From Salinigranum halophilum (GTDB lineage Archaea > Halobacteriota > Halobacteria > Halobacteriales > Haloferacaceae), in assembly GCF_007004735.1 (NCBI RefSeq), contig NZ_SSNL01000004.1, positions 558,001 to 622,000 of the forward strand: DNA of 64,000 bases, written 5' to 3'. Under the pieces are notes generated by a model. It had not been told where the DNA came from and did no database searches. It saw nothing but the letters and a program-made list of their open reading frames with translations. Both the position numbers and the translations under genes were made by a program. This document shows, piece after piece, positions 17,091-25,390 of this stretch. The stretch's first letter is position 1. Each line of letters starts with the position of its first letter.

Positions 17091-18935
17091 ATGAGTTCTC
17101 CCCACAGAGCCGACGCTGACCGACGGGATTCGGTGTCGTACGAGACGGTCGACCTCGGCGTGCTGGTGATCGGTGCGGGTGCAGCGGGAGCGCGAGCGGC
17201 CATCGAACTGGTCGAACAGGGGGTCGACCCCGAGGAGGTGCTGGTCATCGGGAAGCGGAGCCACGGCGACGCACACACCACGTGGGCGCGCGGCGGCATC
17301 AACGGGGCACTCGGGACGCACGACTCCGAAGACGACTGGACCGTCCACGCGGCGGACACCATCAACGAGGGCCACCACCTCAACGACCCGGCGAAGGTCG
17401 AGACGGTCACGAAGCGGATGCCCGGCCTCCTGCGCGAACTCGACGAGTGGGGGATGCCCTACAGCCGCACCGCGGCGGGCGACATCGACCAGCGCTACTT
17501 CGGCGCGCAGTCGTTCCGGCGGACGGCCTTCGCGGGCGACCACACCGGCGAGTCACTCTTGAACACGCTCGTCGAGCGGGCCCAGTCGCTGGCCATCCCC
17601 TACCGCGAGAACGTCTACATCACGCGACTGCTCGAATCCGACGGGCGTATCCACGGCGCGGCTGGCTTCGACATGGACACGGGCGAGTTCGTCCTCTTCG
17701 AGGCCGAGACGGTCGTCCTCGCCGCCGGGGGGTACACGAGCCTCTACGACCGCCACTCCTCGCGGGACGACGAGAACACCGGCGACGGGCCCGCGCTCGC
17801 GTACCAGGCCGGTGCCCGGCTGATGGATATGGAGTTCGTCCAGTTCCACCCGACGGGGATGGTCGGCGCTCGCTACGGTGCGGAGTGGGATGGCCGCCTC
17901 GTCACGGAGGCCGTCCGCGGTGAGGGTGGTCGGCTGTTCAACGACGAGGTCTCCGAGAGTGAAACGCGTGGTGGCTCGGGAGAACGGCGTTCTCCCGGCG
18001 GCGAGCGGTTCATGGAGCGGTACTCGCCGGACCAGATGGAACTCGACGCACGGGACGTGGTCGCTCGAGCCATCGCCCAGGAGATCAGCGAGGGCCGCGG
18101 TACCGACGCGGGTGGTGTCTTCCTCGACATCTCACACCGCGACCGGTCGTTCATCCGAGCGCGACTCCCCCGGATGTACGAGCGCTTCGCCGACCTGGGC
18201 GTGGACCTGGCCGAAGACCCCGTGGAGGTCGCACCGACCGCCCACTACGGGATGGGTGGCGTCGTCGTCGACGAGACGGGCGAGACGGACATCTCGGGGC
18301 TGTACGCCATCGGCGAGACGATGGCAGGGGTCCACGGGGCCAACCGGCTGGGCGGGAACTCCCTCGCAGAGACCATCGCCTTCGGAGCGGTCACCGGTGA
18401 GGCGATCGCCGAGCGCCTCGACCAGCGCGACCGAGCGGCGAGTGACACCGTCGCGGACCACGCACGCGTCCACCTCGCCGCACTGCGCCGACTCGCAGAC
18501 AGCGACGGGACGTACGACCCCGAGGCGCTCATGGACGACCTCCGGGCGGTGCTGTGGGACCACGCGGGCATCCTCCGCGACCAAGAGACGCTCCAGGAGG
18601 GGCTCGAACAGGTGCGCGCGATTCGTCGCCGTGCGGCAGACCTCTCGGTCGGCGGGCTCACCAGCCGCTCGTTCGAGTTCGCGATGAACCTCACCTTCGC
18701 GCTCGACGTCGCCGAGGCCATCCTTCGCGGGGCCGCGATGCGGACGGAGTCGCGTGGGGCACACGCCCGGACCGACTACCCCGACGAACACGACGAGTGG
18801 CAGCGCAACATCGTCGTGAGCCGGGGCTCGCTCGGGTCGATGCGACTCGACACCGCGCCGGTCCCCGAGCCGAGCGACGCGGTCCAGGCCGCGCTCGACG
18901 CGGGCTTCGAGCTGGACTACCACCAGCTCGAGTGA
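17091..18935 (+). CDS. fumarate reductase/succinate dehydrogenase-type flavoprotein
   Basis: A 614-residue FAD protein of the SDH/FRD/NadB superfamily. It has GAGAAGARAAIEL for the FAD ADP moiety and His62 in AHTTWARGG, which aligns with the covalent-FAD histidine of SdhA (HTVSAQGG). QFHPTGM, NRLGGNSLAE and a C-terminal GAHARTDYP with the substrate Arg also match. NadB lacks the covalent His, so this is closer to SdhA/FrdA/TfrA. No iron-sulfur or membrane-anchor subunit lies nearby, so it is either a soluble fumarate reductase or works with a distant partner. The ATG at 17091 follows a ttaagccc element. A MoaD/SAMP-like gene follows after 64 bp. Confidence 0.85.
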   Translation: MSSPHRADADRRDSVSYETVDLGVLVIGAGAAGARAAIELVEQGVDPEEVLVIGKRSHGDAHTTWARGGINGALGTHDSEDDWTVHAADTINEGHHLNDPAKVETVTKRMPGLLRELDEWGMPYSRTAAGDIDQRYFGAQSFRRTAFAGDHTGESLLNTLVERAQSLAIPYRENVYITRLLESDGRIHGAAGFDMDTGEFVLFEAETVVLAAGGYTSLYDRHSSRDDENTGDGPALAYQAGARLMDMEFVQFHPTGMVGARYGAEWDGRLVTEAVRGEGGRLFNDEVSESETRGGSGERRSPGGERFMERYSPDQMELDARDVVARAIAQEISEGRGTDAGGVFLDISHRDRSFIRARLPRMYERFADLGVDLAEDPVEVAPTAHYGMGGVVVDETGETDISGLYAIGETMAGVHGANRLGGNSLAETIAFGAVTGEAIAERLDQRDRAASDTVADHARVHLAALRRLADSDGTYDPEALMDDLRAVLWDHAGILRDQETLQEGLEQVRAIRRRAADLSVGGLTSRSFEFAMNLTFALDVAEAILRGAAMRTESRGAHARTDYPDEHDEWQRNIVVSRGSLGSMRLDTAPVPEPSDAVQAALDAGFELDYHQLE

Positions 18936-18999
18936 CCCGCCACGACGGGCTCGTGCGACACCCCGGACGTTATCCCCGTGTGTGCAGTGGCTGCTACGT

Positions 19000-19260
19000 A
19001 TGGAACTCACCGTGTACGGCCCGCTTCGGGCGGCGACGGGCGAGAAGACCGTGCGGGTCGACGCGGCCGGCGAGACGGTTCGCGACGTACTCGACGCGTT
19101 CGTCGACGCGTACCCCCGTGCCGGCGCGCATCTGACCGACGACGAGGGGGCGTTGCGACCGAGCGTCCGCGTGGTGGTCGACGCGGAACGGGTCGGTCTC
19201 GACGAGTCGGTCGCCGGAGTCGCGTCGATGCAGCTGTTCCCGGCGATGCGCGGCGGCTAA
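19000..19260 (+). CDS. ubiquitin-like MoaD/SAMP family protein
   Basis: An 86-residue beta-grasp protein ending in the Gly-Gly tail (LFPAMRGG) that is adenylated by an E1-like UbaA. It may be a sulfur carrier for molybdopterin or tRNA thiolation, or a SAMP-type protein modifier. Length and the MELTVYGPLRAATGEK opening resemble Haloferax SAMP1/SAMP3. The start is the ATG at 19000; in-frame upstream codons overlap the promoter. It follows the flavoprotein gene in the same orientation. Its TAA overlaps the TAG of the convergent formamidase-like gene, so the two transcripts overlap at their 3' ends. Which SAMP class it belongs to cannot be told by eye. Confidence 0.88.
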   Translation: MELTVYGPLRAATGEKTVRVDAAGETVRDVLDAFVDAYPRAGAHLTDDEGALRPSVRVVVDAERVGLDESVAGVASMQLFPAMRGG

Positions 19261-20561
19261 CGGCCGTACTGTGCCCGGACGACGTCGGCGAGGCCGACGT
19301 CTTCGAGCACCGCCATCGGGGCGAGCATCGACAGCTGGACGACGCCCGGGAGGCGGGCGATCTCGACGCCGCCGGTGAAGGTACAGCGCGAGCGGACCTC
19401 CCCTTCGCTCATCCCGAACAGCTCACACGCCCGGTCGAAGGCGTTCTGTGTCGCGTCGTTGATGGTCGCCCCCGAACCGATGAACTGTATCGGTCCGGCG
19501 TCGTGGAGGTGGTCGACGCCGTACTCGGCGGCGAGGGCCTCGCCGACGGACCGCTCCTCGTCCGTGTAGGGCTTCGCGATGTGGGGCAGGTCCTCCTCGT
19601 TCGGGAGGAGCAACGGGCCCGGCAGGTCGAGTCCTTTGATGACCTCGACCTCGAGTTCCGTCCTGCCGCTCACGTCCGTCGTGTGCAAGGAGAGCTCGCC
19701 GTCGCCCTGGTTCGCGTGGAGGTCGCCGACGTAGAGGCCGGCCCCCTCGACGCGGACGGGGCAGATGAGCGTCGCCCCCGGGCGGACGTCGTTCGAGTCG
19801 AGATGCCCGTCCGTCCGGGCTTCGAGCGCTTCTTCGTCGGGCAGGCCCCAGTCGTGGCCGGCACCGATGAGGAACTGCCCGAAGTCGCCGGCGTTGTGCG
19901 AGTCGGGGAGTTCGACCGCGGGCGTCGTCCCGATGTTGCCGATGAACGGCCGCAGGCGACCGAGCGCGCCGGGCATCTCGTCGGGTTCGTACAGGAGAAT
20001 GGGATGCTGACGCGAGTTCTCCGGGAGCGCCATCGCCTCCTCGGCCCGCTCGGCCAGGTCGTGTGCCCCCTCGTGGCCGACGGTGATGCCGACGGTCCGG
20101 TCGTCGTCGAAGACGACGGTGTAGCCGTACTCGAAGCCGAACGACGAGGCGTTCGCCCCGCACTCCGCACAGCGAATCGCGCCCTCGCCCGTCCCCTCGA
20201 CGACCGACTCGGGCCACGGTGTCCCACACTCCGGACACTGGTGGTCGACGAAGGGGTCGTCGCCGAACGCCCCCTCTCGCTCGGCCATGCTCCCGGTGCT
20301 GGTGGCGATACTGGTCACCTCGACGTCCTTGATACGGACGACGAGCGCGTCGCCGGGCGCTGCGTTCTCGACGGCGATGGGCCGCGTCACCTCGTGACCC
20401 CCGCGGAACTCCGGCGTGATCATCGGCCCCCAACACCCTGCGGGCGTGTGCGTTCGGACGGTCCCGCCGTCGCGGACGGTTCCAGCCCACTCCTGTTCGG
20501 GACCGACGAGCCCCAGCGTGAACTCGTCGACGTCGAGGACGTCTGAAATCTGTTGGGACAT
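19257..20561 (-). CDS. acetamidase/formamidase family protein with zinc-knuckle insertion
   Basis: A 434-residue protein of the FmdA_AmdA family, which releases ammonia from formamide or acetamide. The family signatures HTPAGCWGPMITPE, PGDALVVRIKDVEV, VGDLHANQGDGELS and the C-terminal GGVEIARLPGVVQLSMLAP are visible. An oddity is a CPECGTPWP...CAECG insertion at about residues 135-165, four cysteines likely to bind zinc and not part of the core family. The TAG stop overlaps the TAA of the convergent ubiquitin-like gene. The start is the second of two closely spaced candidates. The physiological substrate is unknown. Confidence 0.88.
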   Translation of the reverse strand: MSQQISDVLDVDEFTLGLVGPEQEWAGTVRDGGTVRTHTPAGCWGPMITPEFRGGHEVTRPIAVENAAPGDALVVRIKDVEVTSIATSTGSMAEREGAFGDDPFVDHQCPECGTPWPESVVEGTGEGAIRCAECGANASSFGFEYGYTVVFDDDRTVGITVGHEGAHDLAERAEEAMALPENSRQHPILLYEPDEMPGALGRLRPFIGNIGTTPAVELPDSHNAGDFGQFLIGAGHDWGLPDEEALEARTDGHLDSNDVRPGATLICPVRVEGAGLYVGDLHANQGDGELSLHTTDVSGRTELEVEVIKGLDLPGPLLLPNEEDLPHIAKPYTDEERSVGEALAAEYGVDHLHDAGPIQFIGSGATINDATQNAFDRACELFGMSEGEVRSRCTFTGGVEIARLPGVVQLSMLAPMAVLEDVGLADVVRAQYGR

Positions 20562-20710
20562 ACGTCTCACTCTTCGCCTGTAGTGTGTTAGCTATTGTGT
20601 CCGAGGAGGCCGTCCCCGACACACCCCGTCGTCGCCGCCGACAGCCGTTCACCCACTCATGCTAACTGGTAGCAACCATCAAGTCAATCCGTGTCGTAGT
20701 TCCCTGTCGT

Positions 20711-20953
20711 ATGCGCCTCGTACACTCGGGGGAGTCGTCCGCGGCGTCCGACTCTCTCACCGGCTCCGCAGCACAGGCGGGCGAGCGGCTCCTGCAGGCC
20801 GGCGCCGGGCTCGGCATCGCGCTCTACGCCGGTGGGCTCGTCCTGGGTGCCGTCGACCTCGCGACGCTGGGCGTCGTCATCGGCGTCAGCGGCGCTATCG
20901 GAAACCTCCTGCTCGGGGCGTTCCGGCGCTCCGTCGGGGACACCACGAGCTGA
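20711..20953 (+). CDS. small two-helix membrane protein
   Basis: An 80-residue protein of unknown function. A polar Ser-rich N-terminus leads to two hydrophobic helices (about residues 32-48 and 50-70; LGIALYAGGLVLGAV and LGVVIGVSGAIGNLLLGAF) and a short basic end. Codon use is typical of the window (strong GC3), supporting translation despite the size. A gtagttccctgtcgt stretch precedes the start. It stands alone between the divergent formamidase-like gene and the AT-rich island. Confidence 0.6.
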   Translation: MRLVHSGESSAASDSLTGSAAQAGERLLQAGAGLGIALYAGGLVLGAVDLATLGVVIGVSGAIGNLLLGAFRRSVGDTTS

Positions 20954-21112
20954 AACGGGCTGGAGTCACGTCCGGAACCGGGTCGACGGGACACAGCGAG
21001 TCGGCGGCCCGAGCGCGGGAATCACTCGTCGGACTCCGTCCACGACCGGAGTCGTGAGGTTCCTTCGCGCGTCCCTGTGAGCGTTTGCGTACGGCGTCCG
21101 ACAGTCGGCAGC

Positions 21113-21244
21113 GTGAGTGCCCCGACAGCGCTGCTGGACGTCGTCACCGAGGAGGCGACGGCGTTCACCGACGGTCTCGGGCGTGTCGTCGCCCGACGAA
21201 CGGTCGAGAGCCACCACAGAGCCGATTCTGGATGGTATATTTAG
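21113..21244 (+). CDS. possible small or truncated gene entering AT-rich island
   Basis: A GTG-initiated frame of 43 codons, with normal GC3 coding character for its first 39 residues (LLDVVTEEATAFTDGLGR, amphipathic helix). It stops within a few codons of the abrupt change to AT-rich DNA at about 21230. It could be a genuine micro-protein, or the surviving start of a gene cut by the island. No family is recognised. Confidence 0.3.
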   Translation: MSAPTALLDVVTEEATAFTDGLGRVVARRTVESHHRADSGWYI

Positions 21245-21480
21245 ATAGAATTAATTAGACTAAATAGATGATATCGGTTCGGACATATCTCTCGGAGAAA
21301 GTTGCAGTTACTAGCAGTTATATAGCGTACAGCACAAATGTCGGATGTATATCTATCGGTGACGGGTACGAACACGCAAAATATTTCGGCGCACTGCTCG
21401 CGGCTGGACCGGTCATAATCAGACTGGCGTACCCGTGTATGGAGAACGGCAGTGCGTTCTTGTCTCCAACTATTTTAGTG
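21228..21480. other. AT-rich island
   Basis: About 250 bp is strikingly AT-rich compared with everything around it (runs such as tatatttagatagaattaat and gttatatagcgtacagcac). It holds several stop codons in each frame and no credible gene. It lies between the small-gene region and the 3' end of the aldolase gene. It has no terminal repeats or transposase remnant that I can see. It is likely a scar of foreign DNA or a remnant of an integrated element. Confidence 0.55.
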
Positions 21481-21482
21481 TA

Positions 21483-22166
21483 TCACGGGTTCTTCGTCGA
21501 CACCTCGGACGCGAATCCCCGCGACACCGAGCGGTGGTCTCGGGCGACCGAGAGGAGTTCGGACGCACGCCGTTCGACCTCGGCGAAGTCTTCTGTCTCG
21601 ACTGCGGCCGTGGGCGCGATCGCGCTCCCGATGCCGAGTGCCACCGCACCGGCCTCGAAGAACGCGGGGGCGTTCTCGCGGCTGACACCGCCCGTGGGGA
21701 CGAGCGGAATCTGCGAGAGCGGCCCGCTCAGCGACGCGACGAACCCCGGCCCCAGCGAACTCGCCGGGAAGACCTTACACATCGTCGCCCCCGCCTCGTA
21801 CGCGGAGAGCGCCTCGGTCGGCGTCGCGACGCCCGTCAGCACCGGCACGCCGTAGCGGTTCCCGGTCCGGACGACGCCCTCGTCGAACGTCGGGGTGACC
21901 AGGAACTCCGCGCCGGAGGCGATTGCGGTCTGTGCCGTCTCCGAGTCGAGGACGGTCCCGGCCCCGACCGAGACCGCTTGGTCCTCACACGAGGCCGATA
22001 CGGCTTCGAGCGTGTGCTGGAACCCCTCGGTGTTCGCCGTGATTTCGACGGCGCGGACCCCGCCCCGTGTCAGTGCTGCTGTCGTCCGGAGCGAGGTCGA
22101 CTCGTCGAACCCACGCAGGATGGCGACGACCCCCGTCTCGCGGATACGCCGTGCTGCTTCGGTCAT
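21483..22166 (-). CDS. KDPG/KDPGal aldolase
   Basis: A 227-residue class I aldolase of the bacterial Eda/DgoA family. It cleaves 2-keto-3-deoxy-6-phospho-gluconate or -galactonate to pyruvate and glyceraldehyde-3-phosphate. The Schiff-base Lys131 sits in ATMCKVFPASSLGP, catalytic Glu41 in AVEITANT, and the phosphate-binding loop is VPTGGVSRENA. The ATG at 22166 is preferred over the GTG one codon upstream. It is divergent from the KDG kinase gene, which supplies its substrate. With dgoD nearby, the galactose branch (KDPGal) is the more likely physiological role, as described for Haloferax volcanii galactose degradation. The preference is inferred, not read from active-site residues. Confidence 0.92.
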   Translation of the reverse strand: MTEAARRIRETGVVAILRGFDESTSLRTTAALTRGGVRAVEITANTEGFQHTLEAVSASCEDQAVSVGAGTVLDSETAQTAIASGAEFLVTPTFDEGVVRTGNRYGVPVLTGVATPTEALSAYEAGATMCKVFPASSLGPGFVASLSGPLSQIPLVPTGGVSRENAPAFFEAGAVALGIGSAIAPTAAVETEDFAEVERRASELLSVARDHRSVSRGFASEVSTKNP

Positions 22167-22189
22167 CACGGAATCCTTCGCAACCCAGC

Positions 22190-22199
22190 GGATTAATCC
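22190..22199. promoter_or_regulatory. palindrome/TATA-like element for the aldolase gene
   Basis: GGATTAATCC is a perfect 10-bp palindrome about 25 bp upstream of the leftward ATG. It is at the right distance to be the TATA element of a leaderless mRNA, and it could also bind a regulator. Confidence 0.45.
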
Positions 22200-22253
22200 T
22201 CCCCTTCGACGCGACGGGTCGGCCCCTGGCGCGGCATCGGTAGGCTCTTGCCG

Positions 22254-22283
22254 GGGTGCGGAGACCTGCGCAGTACCGCACCC
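22254..22283. promoter_or_regulatory. 8-bp inverted repeat abutting the KDG kinase start
   Basis: GGGTGCGG (22254-22261) and CCGCACCC (22276-22283) form perfect 8-bp arms around 14 nt, ending one base before the ATG. It could be a repressor operator or an mRNA hairpin that occludes initiation. Confidence 0.5.
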
Positions 22284-23237
22284 ATGCCAGCATTAGCCAC
22301 CTTCGGAGAGACGATGGTCCGACTGTCACCACCCGCCGGCGAACGGCTCGAGACCGCTCGGAACCTGGCGTTCCGAACCGCGGGCGCAGAGAGCAACGTC
22401 GCGGTCGCCGCGGCCCGACTCGGCGTCGAGTCGACGTGGCTCTCGAAACTGCCGGACTCACCGCTCGGCCGCCGCGTCACCGGCGACCTCAGACGTCACG
22501 GCGTCGAGCCGAACGTCACGCGTTCGGCGGACGGACGACAGGGGACGTACTACCTCGAGTTCGGCGGCGAACCGCGGGGGACCGACGTCATCTACGACCG
22601 CGAGCGAGCGGCCATCACGACGGCTACCGTCGACGACGTCGACCTCGAGGCGATTCGTGACGCGGAGGTCTTCTACACGAGCGGCATCACCCCGGCGCTC
22701 TCGGAGACGCTCCGGGAGACGACCGCGGCGCTCCTCGCGGAGGCCACCGCGGCCGGCACGCGGACGGCGTTCGACCTGAACTACCGGTCGAAGCTCTGGA
22801 CGCCCGACGAGGCCAGCGCGTGCTTCGAGGAGCTCCTGCCGGACGTCGACCTCCTCGTCACCGCCGAGCGCGACGCCCGGGGAGTCCTCGGTCGCGAGGG
22901 CGACGACGAAGCGGTCGCCCGCGACCTGCGGCGAGCGTTCGACATCGACGTCGTGGTGCTCACGCGCGGGTCCGACGGCGCGCTCGCAGTCGACGCGACG
23001 GACACCTATCGGCAACCAGCGTACGACGCCGACACCCTCGACCCGATCGGGACGGGTGACGCGTTCGTCGGGGCGTTCTTGGCAGGCCGGCTTCGCGGAG
23101 CGTCGGTCCCCCGGGCGCTGAACGACGCGGCGGCGACCGCCGCGGTCAAACGGACGCTCTCTGGCGACCTGGCTGTCGTCACCCCCGAAGAAGTCGAGGC
23201 GGTACTCGACGGAGCGGCCGCGGACATCTCGCGGTAG
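22284..23237 (+). CDS. kdgK: 2-keto-3-deoxy-gluconate/galactonate kinase (PfkB family)
   Basis: A 317-residue ribokinase-family kinase phosphorylating KDG or KDGal at C6 with ATP. PfkB signatures are clear: the N-terminal [12 protein letters not shown] and [14 protein letters not shown], and the C-terminal [16 protein letters not shown] with the catalytic Asp in the G-T-G-D anion hole. [19 protein letters not shown] in the lid region is typical of KDG kinases. The ATG at 22284 starts the conserved domain; the in-frame extension upstream covers the inverted repeat and is probably untranslated. It lies between the divergent aldolase and convergent SDR genes, supplying the middle step of the pathway. 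Confidence 0.93.
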   Translation: MPALATFGETMVRLSPPAGERLETARNLAFRTAGAESNVAVAAARLGVESTWLSKLPDSPLGRRVTGDLRRHGVEPNVTRSADGRQGTYYLEFGGEPRGTDVIYDRERAAITTATVDDVDLEAIRDAEVFYTSGITPALSETLRETTAALLAEATAAGTRTAFDLNYRSKLWTPDEASACFEELLPDVDLLVTAERDARGVLGREGDDEAVARDLRRAFDIDVVVLTRGSDGALAVDATDTYRQPAYDADTLDPIGTGDAFVGAFLAGRLRGASVPRALNDAAATAAVKRTLSGDLAVVTPEEVEAVLDGAAADISR

Positions 23238-23288
23238 TCCGCGACGAGTCGATGCAGCGGCGGCGACTGGACTCGCTGCCGTGTGTCG

Positions 23289-24149
23289 TCAGTCCGCGCG
23301 CTGTGTCGGCCGCTCGCGCTCGTCGTCGGTGCGAATCCCGTCGGCGTACTCCACGAACGTGTGGTCTTGCATCACCGCCGAGCGCCCGCCGTCGACGAGG
23401 AGGCTGGCCCCGGTGATGAACGCCGCGTCGTCGCTCGCGAGGAACGCGACGGTGCCGGCGACGTCGTCGGGGGTGCCGATCCGGCCGAGCGGGTGGAGCC
23501 GTTCGACGCGCTGGCGCTCGTCCGCCGGGAGTTCGTCTCTCGTCCGCTCGACCTCGACCCAGCCGGGGTTGACGGTGTTGACGCGGATGCCGTGTGGGCC
23601 GAGTTCGAGCGCCATCGCGCGGGTCATGCCGTTGATGCCCGCCTTCACCGCGTTGTACGGGAACAGGCTCGGCATCGTCGAGAACGCGTGGTTCGAGGAC
23701 ATGTTGACGATGGCCCCACCCTCGGACATGTACTCGGCCGCGTGCTTCGCACAGAGCCAGAAGGAGCGGAAGTCCGTCTCGAGGACGAACTCCCAGTCGT
23801 CCATCGTCGCCGCCGCGGCCGTCGTCTCGGTCTGGACGCCCGCGTTGTTCACCAAGACGTCGATGCCCCCGTAGACGTCGGCCGTCGCCCGGACCAGCGC
23901 GTCGATATCGTCGGGGTCGCGCATGTCGGCCCGGACGAAGTGCGCGTCGCCGCCCGTCCCCATCGACGTCGCGCGCGCGGTGAGGTCGCTGGCGACCGCC
24001 TCGCCCTCGTCGACGGACCGCCCCGTGACCACGACGTTCGCGCCCTCCTCGACGAACCGCCGCGCGACCGCCGCACCGATACCTCGGGTCGACCCCGTGA
24101 CGAGTGCGGTCCGGCCGGCGAAGCGTCTCGAGGCCCTGGTGTCACTCAT
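23289..24149 (-). CDS. SDR-family sugar dehydrogenase
   Basis: A 286-residue NAD(P)-dependent short-chain dehydrogenase. Visible are GSTRGIG for the cofactor, NNAG, and the catalytic Ser152, Tyr165 and Lys169 (YNAVKAG). It ends in a charged tail. It is the last gene of the long minus-strand sugar operon, 6 bp after the GH5-like gene, so oxidation of the liberated aldose (galactose to galactonolactone) is a plausible role. SDRs in such clusters can instead be KDG or fuconate dehydrogenases, so the substrate is unproven. The start is the only ATG near the domain. Confidence 0.88.
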   Translation of the reverse strand: MSDTRASRRFAGRTALVTGSTRGIGAAVARRFVEEGANVVVTGRSVDEGEAVASDLTARATSMGTGGDAHFVRADMRDPDDIDALVRATADVYGGIDVLVNNAGVQTETTAAAATMDDWEFVLETDFRSFWLCAKHAAEYMSEGGAIVNMSSNHAFSTMPSLFPYNAVKAGINGMTRAMALELGPHGIRVNTVNPGWVEVERTRDELPADERQRVERLHPLGRIGTPDDVAGTVAFLASDDAAFITGASLLVDGGRSAVMQDHTFVEYADGIRTDDERERPTQRAD

Positions 24150-24155
24150 CCTGTG

Positions 24156-25307
24156 TCACCCGTGGTACGGCCCCGGTCGGTCGTCGTGCGGTGGTTCACC
24201 GTCGACATCGGTGTCGAGCGCGCCGCTGTCGACGCCCGGTGCGCGTTCGACGAGCGTTTCCATGGCGGGCGGGCGCTCGTCTCGGACGACGTACCGCTGG
24301 AACGTCTCGTACTCGTCTCGTCTGTAGGGCGTGCCGTCGTCGTGGACGAGGTCGTGGAACCACGTGTCGGTGTCCTCGTCCTCGATGGCCTCGGCGATGG
24401 AGGTCTGTGCCGTACTCCACGGGAGGTGTGTCTGGAGTTTGCCGTTGACGAAGCCCCAGGTGTAACAGCCGATTCCCTCCCGCTTGAAGTACGGGAGATG
24501 CGTCTCGGCCAGGTTGTCGCGCGTCCGGGCGAGCCACTCCGTACAGAGCAGCGGCCGGCCCCACGCTTCGGTGAGCGAGTCGACGCGGTGGGTGGTGAAC
24601 GCGAAGTCGCTGTAGTCGTGGAAGGAGACGATGTCGGCCTCCTCGCTCCCGATGCGGTTCTGTTCGGAGCGGTTGGGGTCCCAGTTCACCCCCGCCGTGA
24701 TGGGGTGGATGGGGTCGGCCTCGCGCGCCCACGTGAACGACTCGCGCAAGAGCGGATTCGACTGTTCGTCCATCTTGCTGTTGCCGGGTTCGTTGTAGGT
24801 GTCCCAGCAGAAGACGCGCTCGTCGCCGCGGAAGCGGCGGATGACGTCGCGGACGTACGCCGCGAGGTCCGTCCAGGTCGAGCGGTCGACGACGCGCTCG
24901 TGACCCGGACTCGGCGTCCACTGGCTGTTGTGTGTCCCCGGGATGGGCGCTTTCTGCGGGCCGAGATACGGCTCGTCGCCCGAGAAGCCGACGTCGTCGA
25001 AGAGGACGAACATCGTCGAGATGCCGTGGCTGTCGGCGACCTCCAGGAAGCGGTCCATGCGCCGTTCGAGCCCCTCGGGGTCGTCCTTCCAGACGAGATA
25101 CTGCAAGAAGACACGGACGGAGTTCATCCCCCAGTCCGCGGCCCAGCCGAGTTCCCTGTCGATGGTCTCGGGGTCGAACGTCTCAGCCTGCCACATCTCG
25201 GTCGGATTGACCGCCGTGGAGGGGAGGTAGTTACAGCCGACGGGCCACTCTTTCTCTCGATACCAGTCCCACGCCTGTGCTTCGGTCCATCTGTCGCGTT
25301 CGGTCAT
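24156..25307 (-). CDS. cytoplasmic GH5-like glycoside hydrolase
   Basis: A 383-residue TIM-barrel glycosidase of clan A. Acid/base Glu173 in DTYNEPGN and nucleophile Glu257 in LLCTEWLAR are in the expected order, and aromatic residues for sugar stacking line the start (WPVGCNYLPSTAVNPTEMW). There is no signal peptide, Tat motif or membrane segment, so it acts on imported oligosaccharides rather than on polymers outside the cell. It is followed 6 bp later by the SDR gene and lies 83 bp after dgoD in the same orientation. Related proteins are annotated 1,4-beta-xylanase or cellulase without proof. The specific linkage cannot be told from sequence alone. Confidence 0.85.
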   Translation of the reverse strand: MTERDRWTEAQAWDWYREKEWPVGCNYLPSTAVNPTEMWQAETFDPETIDRELGWAADWGMNSVRVFLQYLVWKDDPEGLERRMDRFLEVADSHGISTMFVLFDDVGFSGDEPYLGPQKAPIPGTHNSQWTPSPGHERVVDRSTWTDLAAYVRDVIRRFRGDERVFCWDTYNEPGNSKMDEQSNPLLRESFTWAREADPIHPITAGVNWDPNRSEQNRIGSEEADIVSFHDYSDFAFTTHRVDSLTEAWGRPLLCTEWLARTRDNLAETHLPYFKREGIGCYTWGFVNGKLQTHLPWSTAQTSIAEAIEDEDTDTWFHDLVHDDGTPYRRDEYETFQRYVVRDERPPAMETLVERAPGVDSGALDTDVDGEPPHDDRPGPYHG

Positions 25308-25390
25308 GTGTCGTGTGTCGTGTGTCGTGTTCGGTGTCGGTCAGCGTACGATGCGCGTGTTCGGTGCCGGTCGGCGTGCGGGTCGGGTCG

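Noticed and set aside
17091-18935. L-aspartate oxidase (NadB) for the flavoprotein
   Set aside because: It has the covalent-FAD His context HTTWARGG and the SdhA/FrdA-type C-terminus, and no nadA or nadC nearby.
21268-21855. Open frame starting inside the AT-rich island
   Set aside because: Its second part is antisense to the aldolase, and the first part has low-GC composition without family resemblance.
25305-25345. Tandem tgtcgtg repeats as a possible CRISPR or regulatory array
   Set aside because: Only a few short imperfect copies with no spacers; simple-sequence repeat between two genes.
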